DNA of 64,000 bases from Pterois miles (Eukaryota; Chordata; Actinopteri; Perciformes; Scorpaenidae). Position 1 is the first letter of the stretch. Each line of letters opens with the position of its first letter. Where the stretch lies: positions 207,501 to 271,500 of the forward strand of contig CAMQGK010000557.1 in NCBI GenBank assembly GCA_947000775.1. Reading direction: 5' to 3'. The notes below the pieces were generated by a model, which had not been told where the DNA came from, did not search any database, and was given only the letters and a program-made list of their open reading frames with translations. Position numbers and translations under genes: made by a program. Positions 1 to 11,200 of this stretch are shown here, piece after piece.

Positions 1-782
1 GTAGCGTCAGACTGTAGCGTTCGAACTGATGAAGCCACTTGGATAAGGGGCGAAACGTCTTCAGAGACAAATCTAAGTCCAGTTGCCTTCCATTCAATTT
101 TTTGCCAGAATGAATATGACCTGGATGAATGAGGACCTCCACAGACGATCCAGCATCACAGCACCACTTTCAGAGGGCTCCTACTGTGAGAGGACCCAAG
201 TATGGACTGACGTCATCTCTGCATGTCAGCTATTGATTAAAGCTCAATACTGAACATAATACTGGGACACTGGATATTTTTACTGCACATCTCTTCTCTC
301 ATTTAAATCTAGTAAGTACAGCACTCCATCCAGAAACTACTGGACCTCTGACACCCCCATAGGCACACTAATGTCAGCAGAACTGGTTTCAGGTACTGAG
401 CACCTCTAAAATGAAATGACCTGCAACCTGTCCTCAAACTAGCGTCTGAAGCGTTCTGATCTGGTGGTCTAATCCCTGTTTACTGTGTACTTTCTGTTGA
501 GCTCACTGTTCTCAGGTCTCTCCTGGAAAAACAGATGTTAAAGTCAATGACACTGACTAAATGAAGATTAACACCACGTCCCAGTCTCTTATCACAAATT
601 TGCCGGAGCCATGTATTAAATAGTCTAAATAACATCACCAAGCAGTACAACGTTTGTATACTTCACGTTTCATGTTTGCAGACAAAGTGAAGGAAAACAT
701 GTTCTGAAGACAAAAATATTAATACTTTACTTTTTTGTTCTGGATATTATTTCTCCTGATAACTAACAGACTTTTTCATGCA
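1..782. other. FAM120C intron 3 sequence, no gene seen
   Basis: No exon-like conserved reading frame was found on the minus strand. Positions 25-90 contain GATGAAGCCACTTGG...GCGAAACGTCTTC, a motif I associate with dispersed fish repeats, but the family could not be named. Confidence 0.4.
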
Positions 783-1078
783 CACTGGTTAGCAAGTCTG
801 AATCCGGATTGGGGTCCTTCTGTGTGGAGTTTGCATGTTCTCCCCGTGGTAGTGTGGGTTTTCTCCGGGTTCTCAGGTTTCCTCCCACAGTCCAGGTTAA
901 CTGATGAGTCTAAATGTCCTGTAGGTGTGAATGTGAGTGTGAATGGTGTCTGTCTGTATGTGTCCTGTGGTGGACTGGAGACCTGTCCAGGTGAACCCGT
1001 CTTCACCCAGTGCCAGCTGGAATCAGCTCCAGCCCCCCGCCACCCCTAACAGGATAAGCGGTTGCAGATGGATGGATG
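783..1078 (+). repeat. SINE-like dispersed repeat, 5' truncated
   Basis: Matches the body of a very common fish repeat: TGTGTGGAGTTTGCATGTTC, then GGTTTTCTCCGGGTTCTC, a GTGAATGTGAGTGTGAATGG block, CTGGAGACCTGTCCAGGTG, and an end at GATAAGCGG...GATGGATG. Related copies in this window are 11494-11740 (plus) and 13368-13727 (minus). The tRNA-like head seen in the other copies is mostly missing here. It lies in a FAM120C intron. Confidence 0.7.
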
Positions 1079-1403
1079 TACTTATTCATTCATTTCAAAT
1101 ATTTCTATCAATTTCATGATATTAAGATGTCATTAAATTTTCTGCACATTTCACAATAAAAGCCTTTGACTGATGGGAAAGTATTATGTACCTAAACCAC
1201 TGAAAAGGTTTTACTGTGAAGACGGGGAGGCTTTTCAGTCAAAAATAATAATCTACTTAGAATTAATAAGGTGTGCTTCTGTTGACATTAGAGATAAATC
1301 CGGGCTCACTGTTTGACTTGTATCACGTAGCATCACGTGTTTGGTAGAGCTAGTGTTGTCTCAGAGTAAGCTGTGGTTTCGAGTGCTGTACTTGATGTGG
1401 TAC

Positions 1404-1486
1404 CTTGAGAGAAGCTAGTGGGTGTTCTGGTCCCAGCAGACTCCAGTGGAAGGCAGCCAGGTCCTCATCAGGCAGAATATGATTTC
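1404..1486 (-). CDS. fam120c: FAM120C coding exon 3
   Basis: A short 83-nt exon. Acceptor TTGCAG (1492-1487) is followed by codons for NHILPDEDLAAFHWSLLG and PEHPLASLK, then a GTACCA donor at 1403. Entry phase 1 matches the end of exon 2. As I recall the human protein, this block is the same residue for residue. The next expected exon (beginning near VRAHQLVLP) is not visible in 1-1403, so the rest of the gene lies outside the window. Confidence 0.9.
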
Positions 1487-1603
1487 CTGCAAGACAGAAA
1501 CTCTTTCAAATATTTGCTGCATCAATGAAGAAGGACGACAGACAAAGATGAGAGCCAGATATACAATTCAGGACCAGGGGTGTGTGGTTGTGCTGCAGTT
1601 TAC

Positions 1604-1850
1604 CCAGCAGAGCAGCGAAGCAGGGCAGGTGTTGTGTCTTCAGCCCCAGCTGCCTGGCGGCCTCAGACAGCAGGTACTGGTGCGTGGTCAGGTTCTTGCC
1701 GTTCCAGCTCAGTTTGAGGGCGTGCGATGAGAAGTAGGCAGGTACGTTGCAGAGGGCGAACTCAGAATCCTGAGCAATCAGGCCAGCAAATCCAAAGTCC
1801 CTGTAGAGAGACAGCACTTCCTGGTGGTGGTCCTCCAAAGTCTGGACAAC
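1604..1850 (-). CDS. fam120c: FAM120C coding exon 2
   Basis: Acceptor CAG lies at 1853-1851. The exon starts VVQTLEDHHQEVLSLYRD and continues through AHALKL-type sequence (SSHALKLSWNGKNLTT) to AALLG, where a GTAAAC donor sits at 1603-1598. It is 247 nt long, enters in phase 0 and leaves in phase 1, which fits both neighbours. The encoded part covers the middle and end of the XPG-like nuclease-fold region, including the SWNGKNLTT block conserved in FAM120A/C. Reading beyond the donor gives a stop soon after, so the splice call decides the product. Confidence 0.92.
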
Positions 1851-3376
1851 CTGTGGACGCAGAGAGGACAAACTCTGACTCTAACTGGTTTACATCCTGC
1901 TAGGAGTCATCTGCAGCACAGTTCACTTTTTAGACTGATCTGTTTGTCTACAGAAAATGAATGTGCCAACATTTAGTCTGGTTAAATCAACCGAACATAG
2001 AGGGTCTACTACATAAAGTCCACCAAAACCTTCGACAGAATCAAAGTCTAAGATTTCATGCTTAGAAGTGACAGCTCTCACCATAACAAAGATAAATTCG
2101 CTCTATACTATGAAAGTGAACCAGACTAAATAGAAAATGAACCAGACATTAATTTCTGTGCCATCTGGACTACTGCTTGTGAATGCATCATCTTTTAAGC
2201 AACCAGAAACAATTCCAGCTTCTCCAATGAGACAATCTGCAGCTTTTCTTTGAGTTTAACTAAATATCATTGCATTGTGGACTGTTTGTTGGACAAAACA
2301 GGTAACATGAAGATGGCTATTTTCTGCTGTTTTATAGACCAAATGACGAATCAGTTCATCAAGAAACTAACAGTCAGATCAAACTAATCATTAGTTGCAG
2401 CCCTCCAGTAGGAGTTTCTGTATAAGCTAATACGGACCATGAAACGGCTTCCCCAACAGAGATGGACTGGCCTCTGTGAAACTGGTCAGCTAGTATGCTA
2501 ACAGTCACTGCAGTAAACTCCACATATTGTACGATGAGGCTACAGGTCACAGACAGATACAGTACTAACACATACTAAAGCTCCACAGCTCTTGTAAACA
2601 CATCTGGACCTGGACCTTGATCCAATACCCGATCGGTATGCCTGCTGATACTGGAGAGCAGGACTGTCACAATGGTTGTATTAATCTTGTTAAGCAAAGT
2701 GAGTGTTAATCAGTGTGCAAACTAAATATTTACACTCAGTTACTTCATTAAAAATCTATTTAATGAGCTGATAATCACGTCTCTGTCTCTAAATGAATGC
2801 ATTATGGGGCAGTGATGGCAAAGATGATTATGAGGAAACTGTCTCAAGGCTCTTCACCAGTGATAAAACTGAAACTAATAATGACTAGAGTAATGTATGT
2901 GCAAAAATCCCACCTCAACAAACTAGATGTTCATGCAGTACACATAAAGCTCCATAGAAAGGAAAGGAACAGCACTGCTTCTCAGAGTACAGGTAGGAAA
3001 ACCAGACAGTACACCTGGGAAGTGAGTAATGATGCGACATGTTGTACTGTAACATGGGTGGGATTCTCTGTCCTCTCATGGTTCACTATGGGACGGGTCC
3101 TCTCTAACACTAGCATGCCAACAGATCGACAGCGAGGTGAAGATAACCGTCAGGAACCAGGAGAGGCATTAACACCACGTTATGACTCACATTTCATAAG
3201 CCATCCTTTAGCCCATAACAGTAGAGTAACGCAGATACAGTTACACCAACCTACTGTACTGTATACCACTAGTGAGCCAACAGGTCAGAGTAGTGGGGCA
3301 GCTACACTCAAATATTCATAATAACTGGAGGTTTTGAGATAAAAGCAGCAAATTTAGCACAGATGTAGGTGTATCT
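1851..3376. other. FAM120C intron 1, unremarkable part
   Basis: AT-rich DNA between exon 2 and a transposon-like unit. The open frames at 2374-2571 (minus) and 2797-3321 (plus) have no recognisable domain and no splice context, and are treated as chance frames. Confidence 0.4.
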
Positions 3377-3789
3377 GTTCTGAAAAGATAGAGGTATTGG
3401 GGTCCTGCATATGTAGCCCCTGGGGGGCCGGACAGCCGTTTAAAAAAATGACCACCAAAGAGGCGCTAATCACTCCTAAATGCTGCAGAGGAGTGATGCT
3501 CTGATGTCCACGGTGCATTCAGGGCCATCAGATGTCCAACAATCACAGACATCTTTTTATTACCTCTTTATTTTTTAATGGTTAATGCTTTTTAAAAGTT
3601 TCTAACATGAGAAAAATGTGACAACCAAATAAAAGGAGTATGGTCACTTCAGGGTCGAACTTCACTCCAATTCCTCCTTGATATCAGCCTGAACACACCT
3701 CGTCATATCACTCTTCTTCCAACATTTAGGAACATTTACAGAATTTAGGGTCAGGCCAGATCCGGCTGCTTGCTCAGGAGACCGAGGTC

Positions 3790-3798
3790 TTTTTTTTT

Positions 3799-3829
<31 letters not shown>
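3790..3829 (+). repeat. Homopolymer switch T19-G21
   Basis: Nineteen T are followed directly by twenty-one G, just before the L2-like LINE fragment. It could be a real slippage-prone, G-quadruplex-capable tract or a sequencing/assembly artefact. Confidence 0.85.
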
Positions 3830-3830
3830 C

Positions 3831-4452
3831 AGCACCGGGGTGACACCGTGGTGGCATCAGCCATCTTTCATGGAGTGGTCTGCTGGGGCAGCAGCAAGGA
3901 GGCCCCAGCTCTGTCCTGGGATGGCCCCTGGACCCAGTGGAGGTGGTGCGAGAGAAGAGGATGATGGATGTTGGATGATGGGAAGGACTCCCTCCCCATG
4001 CAGGACACCATCTCAGTGCTGGAGAGCTCTGTCAGTGACAGGATGCTCCACTCAGGGCCCCACAGGGCTTCACAGTGTGAAGGAGCGTCATCACAGGTCC
4101 TTCCTTCCTGCAGCTGTCAGACTGCACAACCAGCAGACCCATAGACCACATACACACTATGCACTACACTGTACACCCACTGTGTCTTAGCACTACTACT
4201 CAAGTGTAAACTCATCTCCTACTGTACAATACTCTCAGGTGGGATTACATTCCAGTCACTGTGCAACAGTTTCTTTTTTTCCACTTGTGCATTAATAGTT
4301 TATTGTCAACACTGTTTATATTGTTCTTATTTTAAGATTTCCTTCTATTTAGAGGGTCATATTTCATGTGTCTACTTTGTTTAGTTTCTTGTTTTTACCA
4401 CTATCCCCTTTGCTGCCCCACTGTAGGACTAATAAAGCAATATCTTATTTTA
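3831..4452 (+). mobile_element. L2/jockey-like LINE, 3'-terminal fragment
   Basis: The translated remnant TVVASAIFHGVVCWGSS matches TVVASAIFYGVVCWGSS of the fuller element at 37.6-41.1 kb, as do the later RSFLPAAVRLHNQ-like bases (4108-4140). The copy ends in CCCACTGTAGGACTAATAAAG, the family tail. It is 5' truncated and its frames are broken. Confidence 0.75.
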
Positions 4453-4529
4453 TTCGGTGGCCATTTTGAAAAATGTGTGCCCTGGGCCCAGGGGCATCTG
4501 CAGTACCCCGATATCTATATCTTTTCATA

Positions 4530-4595
4530 ACACACACACACACACACACATATAGATAAATATAGATATAGATACATATATATAGATATATATGA
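4530..4595 (+). repeat. (CA)n followed by AT-rich GATA/TATA microsatellite
   Basis: About ten CA units at 4530-4550 run into ATATAGATA-type repeats. It abuts the right inverted end of the preceding unit. Confidence 0.8.
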
Positions 4596-4904
4596 ATCTG
4601 TGCAAAATGTCATGCTGTTATTGCAAAATGCAGTCATTTTATTTTAGTATTCTGAACCACACACTGAAAATAAAGTAGTGTAATAGTAGAGTAGTGTGTA
4701 TGTATATATATCCACTCAGCAGTGATTCTACAGTTAATGAAGGTTCAACGAGTTCATGTTATGTAATATATAGGCTAGCTGGACGACGTCACACTCTACT
4801 ATACATGATGCTCTACTGCAGACGGGTTCAGTCACTAGCTGCTGCTTCATATCCTGGAGACGTTCCTCCTCCCATGGAGGTAGACCAGCACAGATCCCTG
4901 CACG

Positions 4905-6956
4905 AGACCCACTACAGGGACCACTACAGGTGTAGGTGACTGACTACAGGGACCACTACAGGAACCACTACAGGTGTAGCTGACTGACTACAGGGACCAC
5001 TACAGGAACCACTACAGGTGTAGCTGACTGACTACAGGGACCACTACAGGTGTAGGTGACTGACTACAGGGACCACTACAGGTGTAGGTGACTGACTAAA
5101 GGGACCACTACAGGTGTACAGGGACCACTACAGGTGTAGCTGACTGACTACAGGGACCACTACAGGAACCACTACAGGTGTAGCTGACTGACTACAGGGA
5201 CCACTACAGGTGTAGGTGACTGACTACAGGGACCACTACAGGTGTAGCTGACTGACTACAGGGACCACTGCAGGTGTAAGTGACTGACTACAGGGACCAC
5301 TACAGGTGTAGGTGACTGACTACAGGTGTAGGTGACTGACCACAGGGACCACTACAGGTGTAGCTGACTGACTACAGGGACCACTACAGGTGTAGGTGAC
5401 TGACTACCGGTGTAGGTGACTGACTACAGGTGTAGGTGACTGACTACAGGGACCACTACAGGTGTAGGTGACTGACTACAGGGACCACTACAGGTGTAAG
5501 TGACTGACTACAGGGACCACTACAGGTGTAGGTGACTGACTACAGGTGTAGTTGACTGACTACAGGGACCACTACGGGTGTAGGTGACTGAGTACAGGGA
5601 CCACTACGGGTGTAGGTGACTGACTACAGGGACCACTACGGGTGTAGGTGACCGACTACAGGGACCACTACAGGTGTAGCTGACTGACTACAGGGACCAC
5701 TACAGGTGTAGGTGACTGACTACAGGGACCACTACGGGTGTCGGTGACTGACTACAGGGACCACTACGGGTGTAGGTGACTGACTACAGGGACCACTACA
5801 GGTGTAGCTGACTGACTACAGGGACCACTACAGGTGTAGGTGAGTGACTACAGGGACCATTACAGGTGTAGGTGACTGACCACAGGGACCACTACAGGTG
5901 TAGCTGACTGACTACAGGGACCACTACAGGTGTAGGTGACTGACTACCGGTGTAGGTGACTGACTACAGGTGTAGGTGACTGACTACAGGGACCACTACA
6001 GGTGTAGGTGACTGACTACAGGGACCACTACAGGTGCAAGTGACTGACTACAGGGACCACTACAGGTGTAGGTGACTGACTACAGGTGTAGTTGACTGAC
6101 TACAGGGACCACTACGGGTGTAGGTGACTGAGTACAGGGACCACTACGGGTGTAGGTGACTGACTACAGGGACCACTACGGGTGTAGGTGACCGACTACA
6201 GAGACCACTACGGGTGTAGCTGACTGACTACAGGGACCACTACGGGTGTAGGTGACTGACTACAGGGACCACTACGGGTGTCGGTGACTGACTACAGGGA
6301 CCACTAGGGGTGTAGGTGACTGACTACAGGGACCACTACGGGTGTAGGTGACTGACTACAGGGACCACTACAGGTGTAAGTGACTGACTACAGGGACCAC
6401 TACAGGTGTAGGTGACTGACTACAGGTGTAGTTGACTGACTACAGGGACCACTACAGGTGTAAGTGACTGACTACAGGGACCACTACAGGTGTAGGTGAC
6501 TGACTACAGGGACCACTACAGGTGTAAGTGACTGACTACAGGGACCACTACAGGTGTAGGTGACTGACTACAGGTGTAGGTGACTGACTACAGGGACCAC
6601 TACAGGTGTAGCTGACTGACTACAGGGACCACTACAGGTGTAAGTGACTGACTACAGGTGTAGGTGACTGACTACAGGGACCACTACGGGTGTAGGTGAC
6701 TGACTACAGGGACCACTACGGGTGTAGGTGACTGACTACAGGGACCACTACGGGTGTAGGTGACTGACTACAGGGACCACTACGGGTGTAGGTGACTGAC
6801 TACAGGGACCACTACGGGTGTAGGTGACTGACTACAGGGACCACTACGGGTGTAGGTGACTGACTACAGGGACCACTACGGGTGTAGGTGACTGACTACA
6901 GGGACCACTACGGGTGTAGGTGACTGACTACAGGGACCACTACGGGTGTAGGTGAC
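4905..6956 (+). repeat. 32-bp minisatellite array in FAM120C intron 1
   Basis: Unit is close to GACTGACTACAGGGACCACT + ACAGGTGTAGGT. Some 20-bp short units lack GGACCACTACA. Variants ACAGGTG/ACGGGTG and TAGGTG/TAGCTG/TAAGTG mark sub-families; the right end (6680-6956) is a nearly pure ACGGGTGTAGGTG run. A higher-order copy of about 540 bp is present (5341 onward repeated from 5881 onward). About 2.05 kb in total, some 65-70 units. Confidence 0.95.
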
Positions 6957-7194
6957 AGCCCGTTTCACCACTCGGCTCTGAGTTTATGTATTAAATATAC
7001 ATGTATAATATTAAACAGCAGCCCCAGATCGACTCGTCTCAGTGGGTAGGCCTGGTAGATGCTCCCTCACTAGAAGGAGTTAAACCGTGCTGGATGATGT
7101 AAGCTGTTAAATGGGCGTGCACGTGTTAAATGCACAGCACGGCATAAGACCACAATAACACAACTTCACACAGCCGCGATCACGCATTGCTCAC

Positions 7195-7710
7195 CCGCAC
7201 TCTGAAGCGGAACATGGCGAGGCGGACGCAGTGGCTGAGGCAGGCCGGGGGCAGGAACCATGCCCGGGGAGGCGGGGTGGCCTTGCTGCCGACGTGGTTG
7301 ACTATCAGCTGCGCCGTCTGCCGCTGGCCCTGGGCTCGCCGCGCCCACTCGGGCCAGCGCTCTTTCCCCAGGGTACCGTTGAAAACCACGACCAGCTCCA
7401 GGCCCCCCTGGTACAAGCAGGCTTGGGACAGGGCGGCCAGGTAGCCCAGCATGGCGTTCCACTCGCCCCCGCACACCCAGTCCGTCTGGTAGCCGCCGTA
7501 GAGGCGTTGCAGGCCGGAGTCAGCGTCGATGAGGATCCTGGCAGGCGGGGGCGGGGGAGGCATGGGCCCGGGGTGATGTGGGTGGTGGTGTGGATGGTGG
7601 TGGTGAGGGGGCTGGCGGGCCGCGGTACGTGCGAGCTTCAGGAGGTCCACCGGGACGGCGGCCCCGGGACACCGCTTCTCTAAATACTCTTGGAAACCCT
7701 GCACTCCCAT
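7195..7710 (-). CDS. fam120c: FAM120C coding exon 1 (XPG-N/PIN-like N-terminal domain)
   Basis: First coding exon of constitutive coactivator of PPAR-gamma-like protein 2. Translation starts MGVQGFQEYLEKRCPGA and carries VPVDLLKLART, which matches FAM120C better than FAM120A as I recall them. A His/Pro-rich low-complexity stretch (about residues 34-56) precedes ARILIDADSGLQRLYGGYQ, the start of the FEN1/XPG-like fold, and TDWVCGGEWNAMLGYLAAL. The exon ends after RFRVR with a GTGAGC donor (7194-7189), 172 codons, phase 0. The first ATG is chosen because family members begin MGVQGF. FAM120 proteins are described as RNA-binding or scaffold-type proteins with a degenerate nuclease fold; the exact role of FAM120C is poorly known. 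The exon joins exon 2 at 1850 across a 5.3 kb intron. Confidence 0.93.
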
Positions 7711-8000
7711 GACGGTGTTGTTGAGCCGGTGCGTCTGGCCGGGAGCGGGCTCTGAATACGTTCTGTACGCCGTGTTGGAGATGTGATGTGGGGTGAGACC
7801 GGAGCTAGCTGTGCGCTGGAGGCAAGCTAACTGGTCTCCGATGTAGTGACTAACTGGACTTTAGTTAACCCTGCAAAACAACCTATCTGCCGCCCAGACT
7901 AGTGAAATGAGTCACCGTGCACTGGTGTACACGTGTGTCAGCTATCGGTAGTTATCCCGAGATATCCAACTGTCTCAGTTTTGGTCGCGGCTGCTCGGTT
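7711..8000 (-). promoter_or_regulatory. fam120c: Probable FAM120C 5' UTR and promoter-proximal DNA
   Basis: Sequence directly upstream of the FAM120C start codon is moderately CpG-rich up to about 7800, then becomes AT-richer. No clear TATA box was seen. The call rests only on position and base composition; the transcription start cannot be fixed by eye. Confidence 0.3.
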
Positions 8001-9530
8001 TAGTGTCCATCCCTGTGGGTTTTTGGTGAGTTGCCAGCAAGGCCAGTGTAGCTACCTACTACCAGAAAAAGTTCAACACATTTCCTGCTCCCATAATTTG
8101 GCTTCAGCATAACAGCTTCAAACATGGAGTAGGCAGCAAATAACAGATCTGCGACGAGGTGGTGGATATTAGTGAAAAAAGACAATAAAATGATGATTCT
8201 GCTGGTTTGTGCACATGAAACAGATGCAATACTGCGCATTAGTTAGCACCCCGCAGACTGGACGGCCAGTTCGCGGACATGATGTTAAACTGAGCAGCCT
8301 GTAAAATCCTGATTTTATTTAAAATCTGACAACTAACATTTGTGACATTTATTCTGCACTACCTCGGGCTAATCTCCGCACATTTGTACCAGAAGCTTGT
8401 TGGCTCGCAGGTGTCAGAATAGCAATTAAAACAAACTAAGGCGCAAACGTTGTGTGCTGACTGGTTAGCCCTACTAACGTTAGCTAACTGTGTGGCTAGC
8501 TGCTAACTGTTAGCTGCTAGCTGTTGGCTGCTGGCAGGGTCCCCGGCGTGATTTGACGCGTCAACTCCCGAAGACAAGTCCGGGGCGGACACGACGCGGA
8601 ATGAGATGGATGTTTGACGAAATAAAAGAAAAGGAACTAAAAGAAAATAAAAATAAAAGCCCGATGGTGCCTCCCTCGCTTTCTTCCACACTCACGGCTT
8701 CATGTTGCAGAGGGGAACATTACTTCCAAGCGACATCAGCCATCTTGCGACTTCCTCGCGGCCCAGTAGAGTGGGAGGGAAGGTGGAGGGAGTGGAGGGA
8801 GGAGGCGTGGCCGCGGGGCGCTCTGGGAACTGTAGTCTAAAACGTGCAAGTCCGACTTGGGCAGCCGTGGCAGGAAACAGAGAAAAACTACAATCACCAG
8901 CATGAGGATACGGACGGGTTGGACGGATATGAATGTTGGAGAGGAGAATATCTCCAAGTGGCCCACAACTGATTAAAGAAGAAACTAGTCCGTTATACGT
9001 CCGTTACCGATAATACCTCCCCGTTCATATCAACATGTAAATATTCTTAATATAGCGCCATCTTACTGCTGTGATGGGAGGCCAACACTGATGCTACTGA
9101 ATACGTCAGCAGTCAAAATACAAATAACGAAAACCAGTAAATGTAAGAATCAAACCCTAGTTAGCCCTTATTGTTCTAGTAGTAACTGACAGGGTGGTGT
9201 AACGGGTAGAATCAAACCTGAGGTAGATGGTGTAACGGGTAGAACGGTCCTGGACCGACCATGTGGACTCTGGTGTGAGTGTGGCGCCTCCTGGTGGTTC
9301 AGCTCGGTGCTCTCGGAGGAATGAGCTCCACGGGGACTAAAAAAAGGGGTTAACAGATAAAGGAGGCCACTGGGCTGTCGGGGCTGGCTGTTAGGGTTAC
9401 CATGGTTACACCTAGCGAGCTAGAAGGACTTCACCGTCAGTGTCTGTCTCTCCATCCTCTCCAATGAAAGAGTAGAGTCTCTCCATCCTCTGCTCGCCCC
9501 GCCCCGTGGTCTCGTCCACCGTCCCTGTGG
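8000..9530. other. Intergenic DNA upstream of FAM120C
   Basis: No conserved coding sequence was recognised. GC-richer patches with CpG lie at about 8520-8600 and 8750-8860. A short duplicated phrase (GGTGTAACGGGTAGAA) occurs at 9195 and 9231. Confidence 0.4.
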
Positions 9531-9539
9531 AGAGAGAAC

Positions 9540-9680
9540 ATGACCATCCGGTCGGTGCGCTCCCTCTCTGGGGCCCTGAAGCCTGTGGTCAGCCAGCGGT
9601 TAACCAGCGGGTTAACCAGCCAGGTAACCAGCGGGTTAACCCGGGTAGGAAGAGTTCACCAGAAGGTAGTTAACACAGTT
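9540..9680 (+). CDS. Possible small ORF or first exon with a basic, mitochondrial-leader-like N-terminus
   Basis: ATG at 9540 opens a 46-residue frame starting MTIRSVRSLSGALKPVVSQR, rich in Arg/Ser/Leu with no acidic residue in the first 20, and ending TAA at 9678-9680. A CAGAAG|GTAGTT donor-like site lies inside, so it could be a first exon. The CCAGCGGGTTAA motif is repeated three to four times within it. No protein family was recognised, and chance is a real alternative. Confidence 0.2.
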
Positions 9681-9861
9681 TAACGCAACTAGTCAGAGTT
9701 AGTCAGGGCAGTGGTGAGAGGAGCTGAGCTGATTAACAGCTGCTCGGTTAGTTGGCTAGTTGGCTAACTGGGTTAGCTTTAGCTTGGTTAAAGTCATTGT
9801 CCTTTCAGCACCACTCTGTCAGCTGTCCTTAACTCCTGCACAAATATTTATTATACTTACT

Positions 9862-10072
9862 ACTGCATTTACCATTGCATCGACCACTGCATTTACTACT
9901 GTATTTACCACTGCATTTACCACTGTATTTACTACTGCATCTACTACTGTATTTATCATTGTATTTACTACTGCATTTACTACTGTATTTATCACTGTAT
10001 TTTCCACTGCATTTACCACTGTATTTTCTACCGCATTTACCACTGTAGTTACTACTGCATTTACAACTGCAG
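9862..10072 (+). repeat. 15-bp tandem repeat (CATTTACCACTGTAT type)
   Basis: Alternating GCATTTACCACT and GTATTTACTACT phrases, about fourteen units. The array is open in two frames, giving TTAFTTVFTTAF-type peptides that are artefacts of the repeat. Confidence 0.85.
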
Positions 10073-10383
10073 CATTCCTGTTTTCACCCCAGCCAGATGA
10101 CGCCATAAATGTACACTTGAACTGATTCCTTCAGGTCATGAATCATTCAGAAGTACTCCATCCATCGACCAGCTGCATTCACAAAACTTACCTGAGTAAA
10201 AGTACATAAATATTGACACAAAAATAGACCTTAAAGCAGCAGTGGGCATAAATGGAGGAAGGATGCTGATATAAAGTTATTTTTATTAAATGGTCACTAT
10301 ATCCTGACAGTAGTACATGAAGTAATCTGAATAAAATCAGGTTCCTCTTTGTCTTCCACTGTTCTCTGGTAGCAAATCATTGC

Positions 10384-11035
10384 TCTGTATAACAGACCAT
10401 TTGATCCTATGTATTACAGACTGTTGCTTTGTATAACAGACCATTTGTTGGTATATAACAGACTGTTGCCTTGTATAACAGACCATTTGTTGCTATATAT
10501 AACAGACCGTTGCTTTGTATAACAGACCATTTGATCCAATGTATTACAGACTGTTGCTTTGTATAACAGACCATTTGTTGGTATATAACAGACTGTTGCT
10601 TTGTATAACAGACCATTTGTTGCTATATATAACAGACCGTTGCTTTGTATAACAGACCATTTGTTGCTATGTATAACAGACCATTTGTTGCTATATAACA
10701 GACTGTTGCTTTGTATAACAGACCATTTGTTGCTATGTATAACAGACCATTTGTTGCTATATAACAGACCGTTGCTTTGTATAACAGACCATTTGTTGCT
10801 ATGTATAACAGACCATTTGTTGCTATATAACAGACTGTTGCTTTGTATAACAGACCATTTGTTGCTATGTATAACAGACCATTTGTTGCTATATAACAGA
10901 CCGTTGCTTTGTATAACAGACCATTTGTTGCTATGTATAACAGACCATTTGTTTTTATGTTTAACAGACCATTGCAATGTATAACATAGCATTGATATGT
11001 ATAACAGACTGTTGCTACGTATAGCAGACCGTGGC
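10384..11035 (+). repeat. 24/18-bp minisatellite with a 66-bp higher-order unit
   Basis: Units resemble TTGCTATGTATAACAGACCA + TTTG. From about 10560 to 10940 the pattern 24+24+18 (TTTGT unit, TATGT unit, short TATA unit ending CAGACTG or CAGACCG) repeats as a 66-bp block. The long frames on both strands are repeat shadows. A related motif in the opposite orientation is at 46750-46870. Confidence 0.92.
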
Positions 11036-11133
11036 TGGATCAGTAGATTCCTGCTATATACCAGAATTAAAAACATGTCAACCAATAACGTCCTGTAATA
11101 AAATGCAGTTTCATTAGATTATTGATTGAGATT

Positions 11134-11200
11134 GTGAATTTCTCCACTGTGGGACCAATAAAGGAATGTCTTCTCTTCTCTTCTCTTATCTTATCTTATT
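11134..11200 (+). repeat. Orphan LINE/SINE 3' tail
   Basis: GTGAATTTCTCCACTGTGGG then ACCAATAAAGGAATGTC and (TCTTC)n/(TTATC)n. Same tail as the L2-like LINE at 37616 and the SINEs in this window, without a recognisable body. Confidence 0.7.

Larger units (their letters stand above)
3377..4531. mobile_element. DNA-transposon-like unit with about 75-bp imperfect terminal inverted repeats
   Basis: The left end (3377-3455, CTGAAAAGATAGAGGTATTG then GGGTCCTGCA...GACCACC) is mirrored by the right end (4456-4531, GGTGGCCATTTTG...TGCAGTACCCCGATATCTAT...CTTTTCAT). By eye about 70% of positions pair. The unit also contains an L2-like LINE 3' end (3831-4452), so either the LINE jumped into it or the two were fused. 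No transposase frame is present, so this would be a non-autonomous copy. The superfamily is not assigned and target duplications are not clear. Confidence 0.5.

Noticed and set aside
4905..6956. CRISPR-like regular repeat array
   Set aside because: Units are directly adjacent without unique spacers, and this is vertebrate DNA.
7231..7683. 150-codon plus-strand frame
   Set aside because: Antisense of FAM120C exon 1, kept open by its GC-rich composition.
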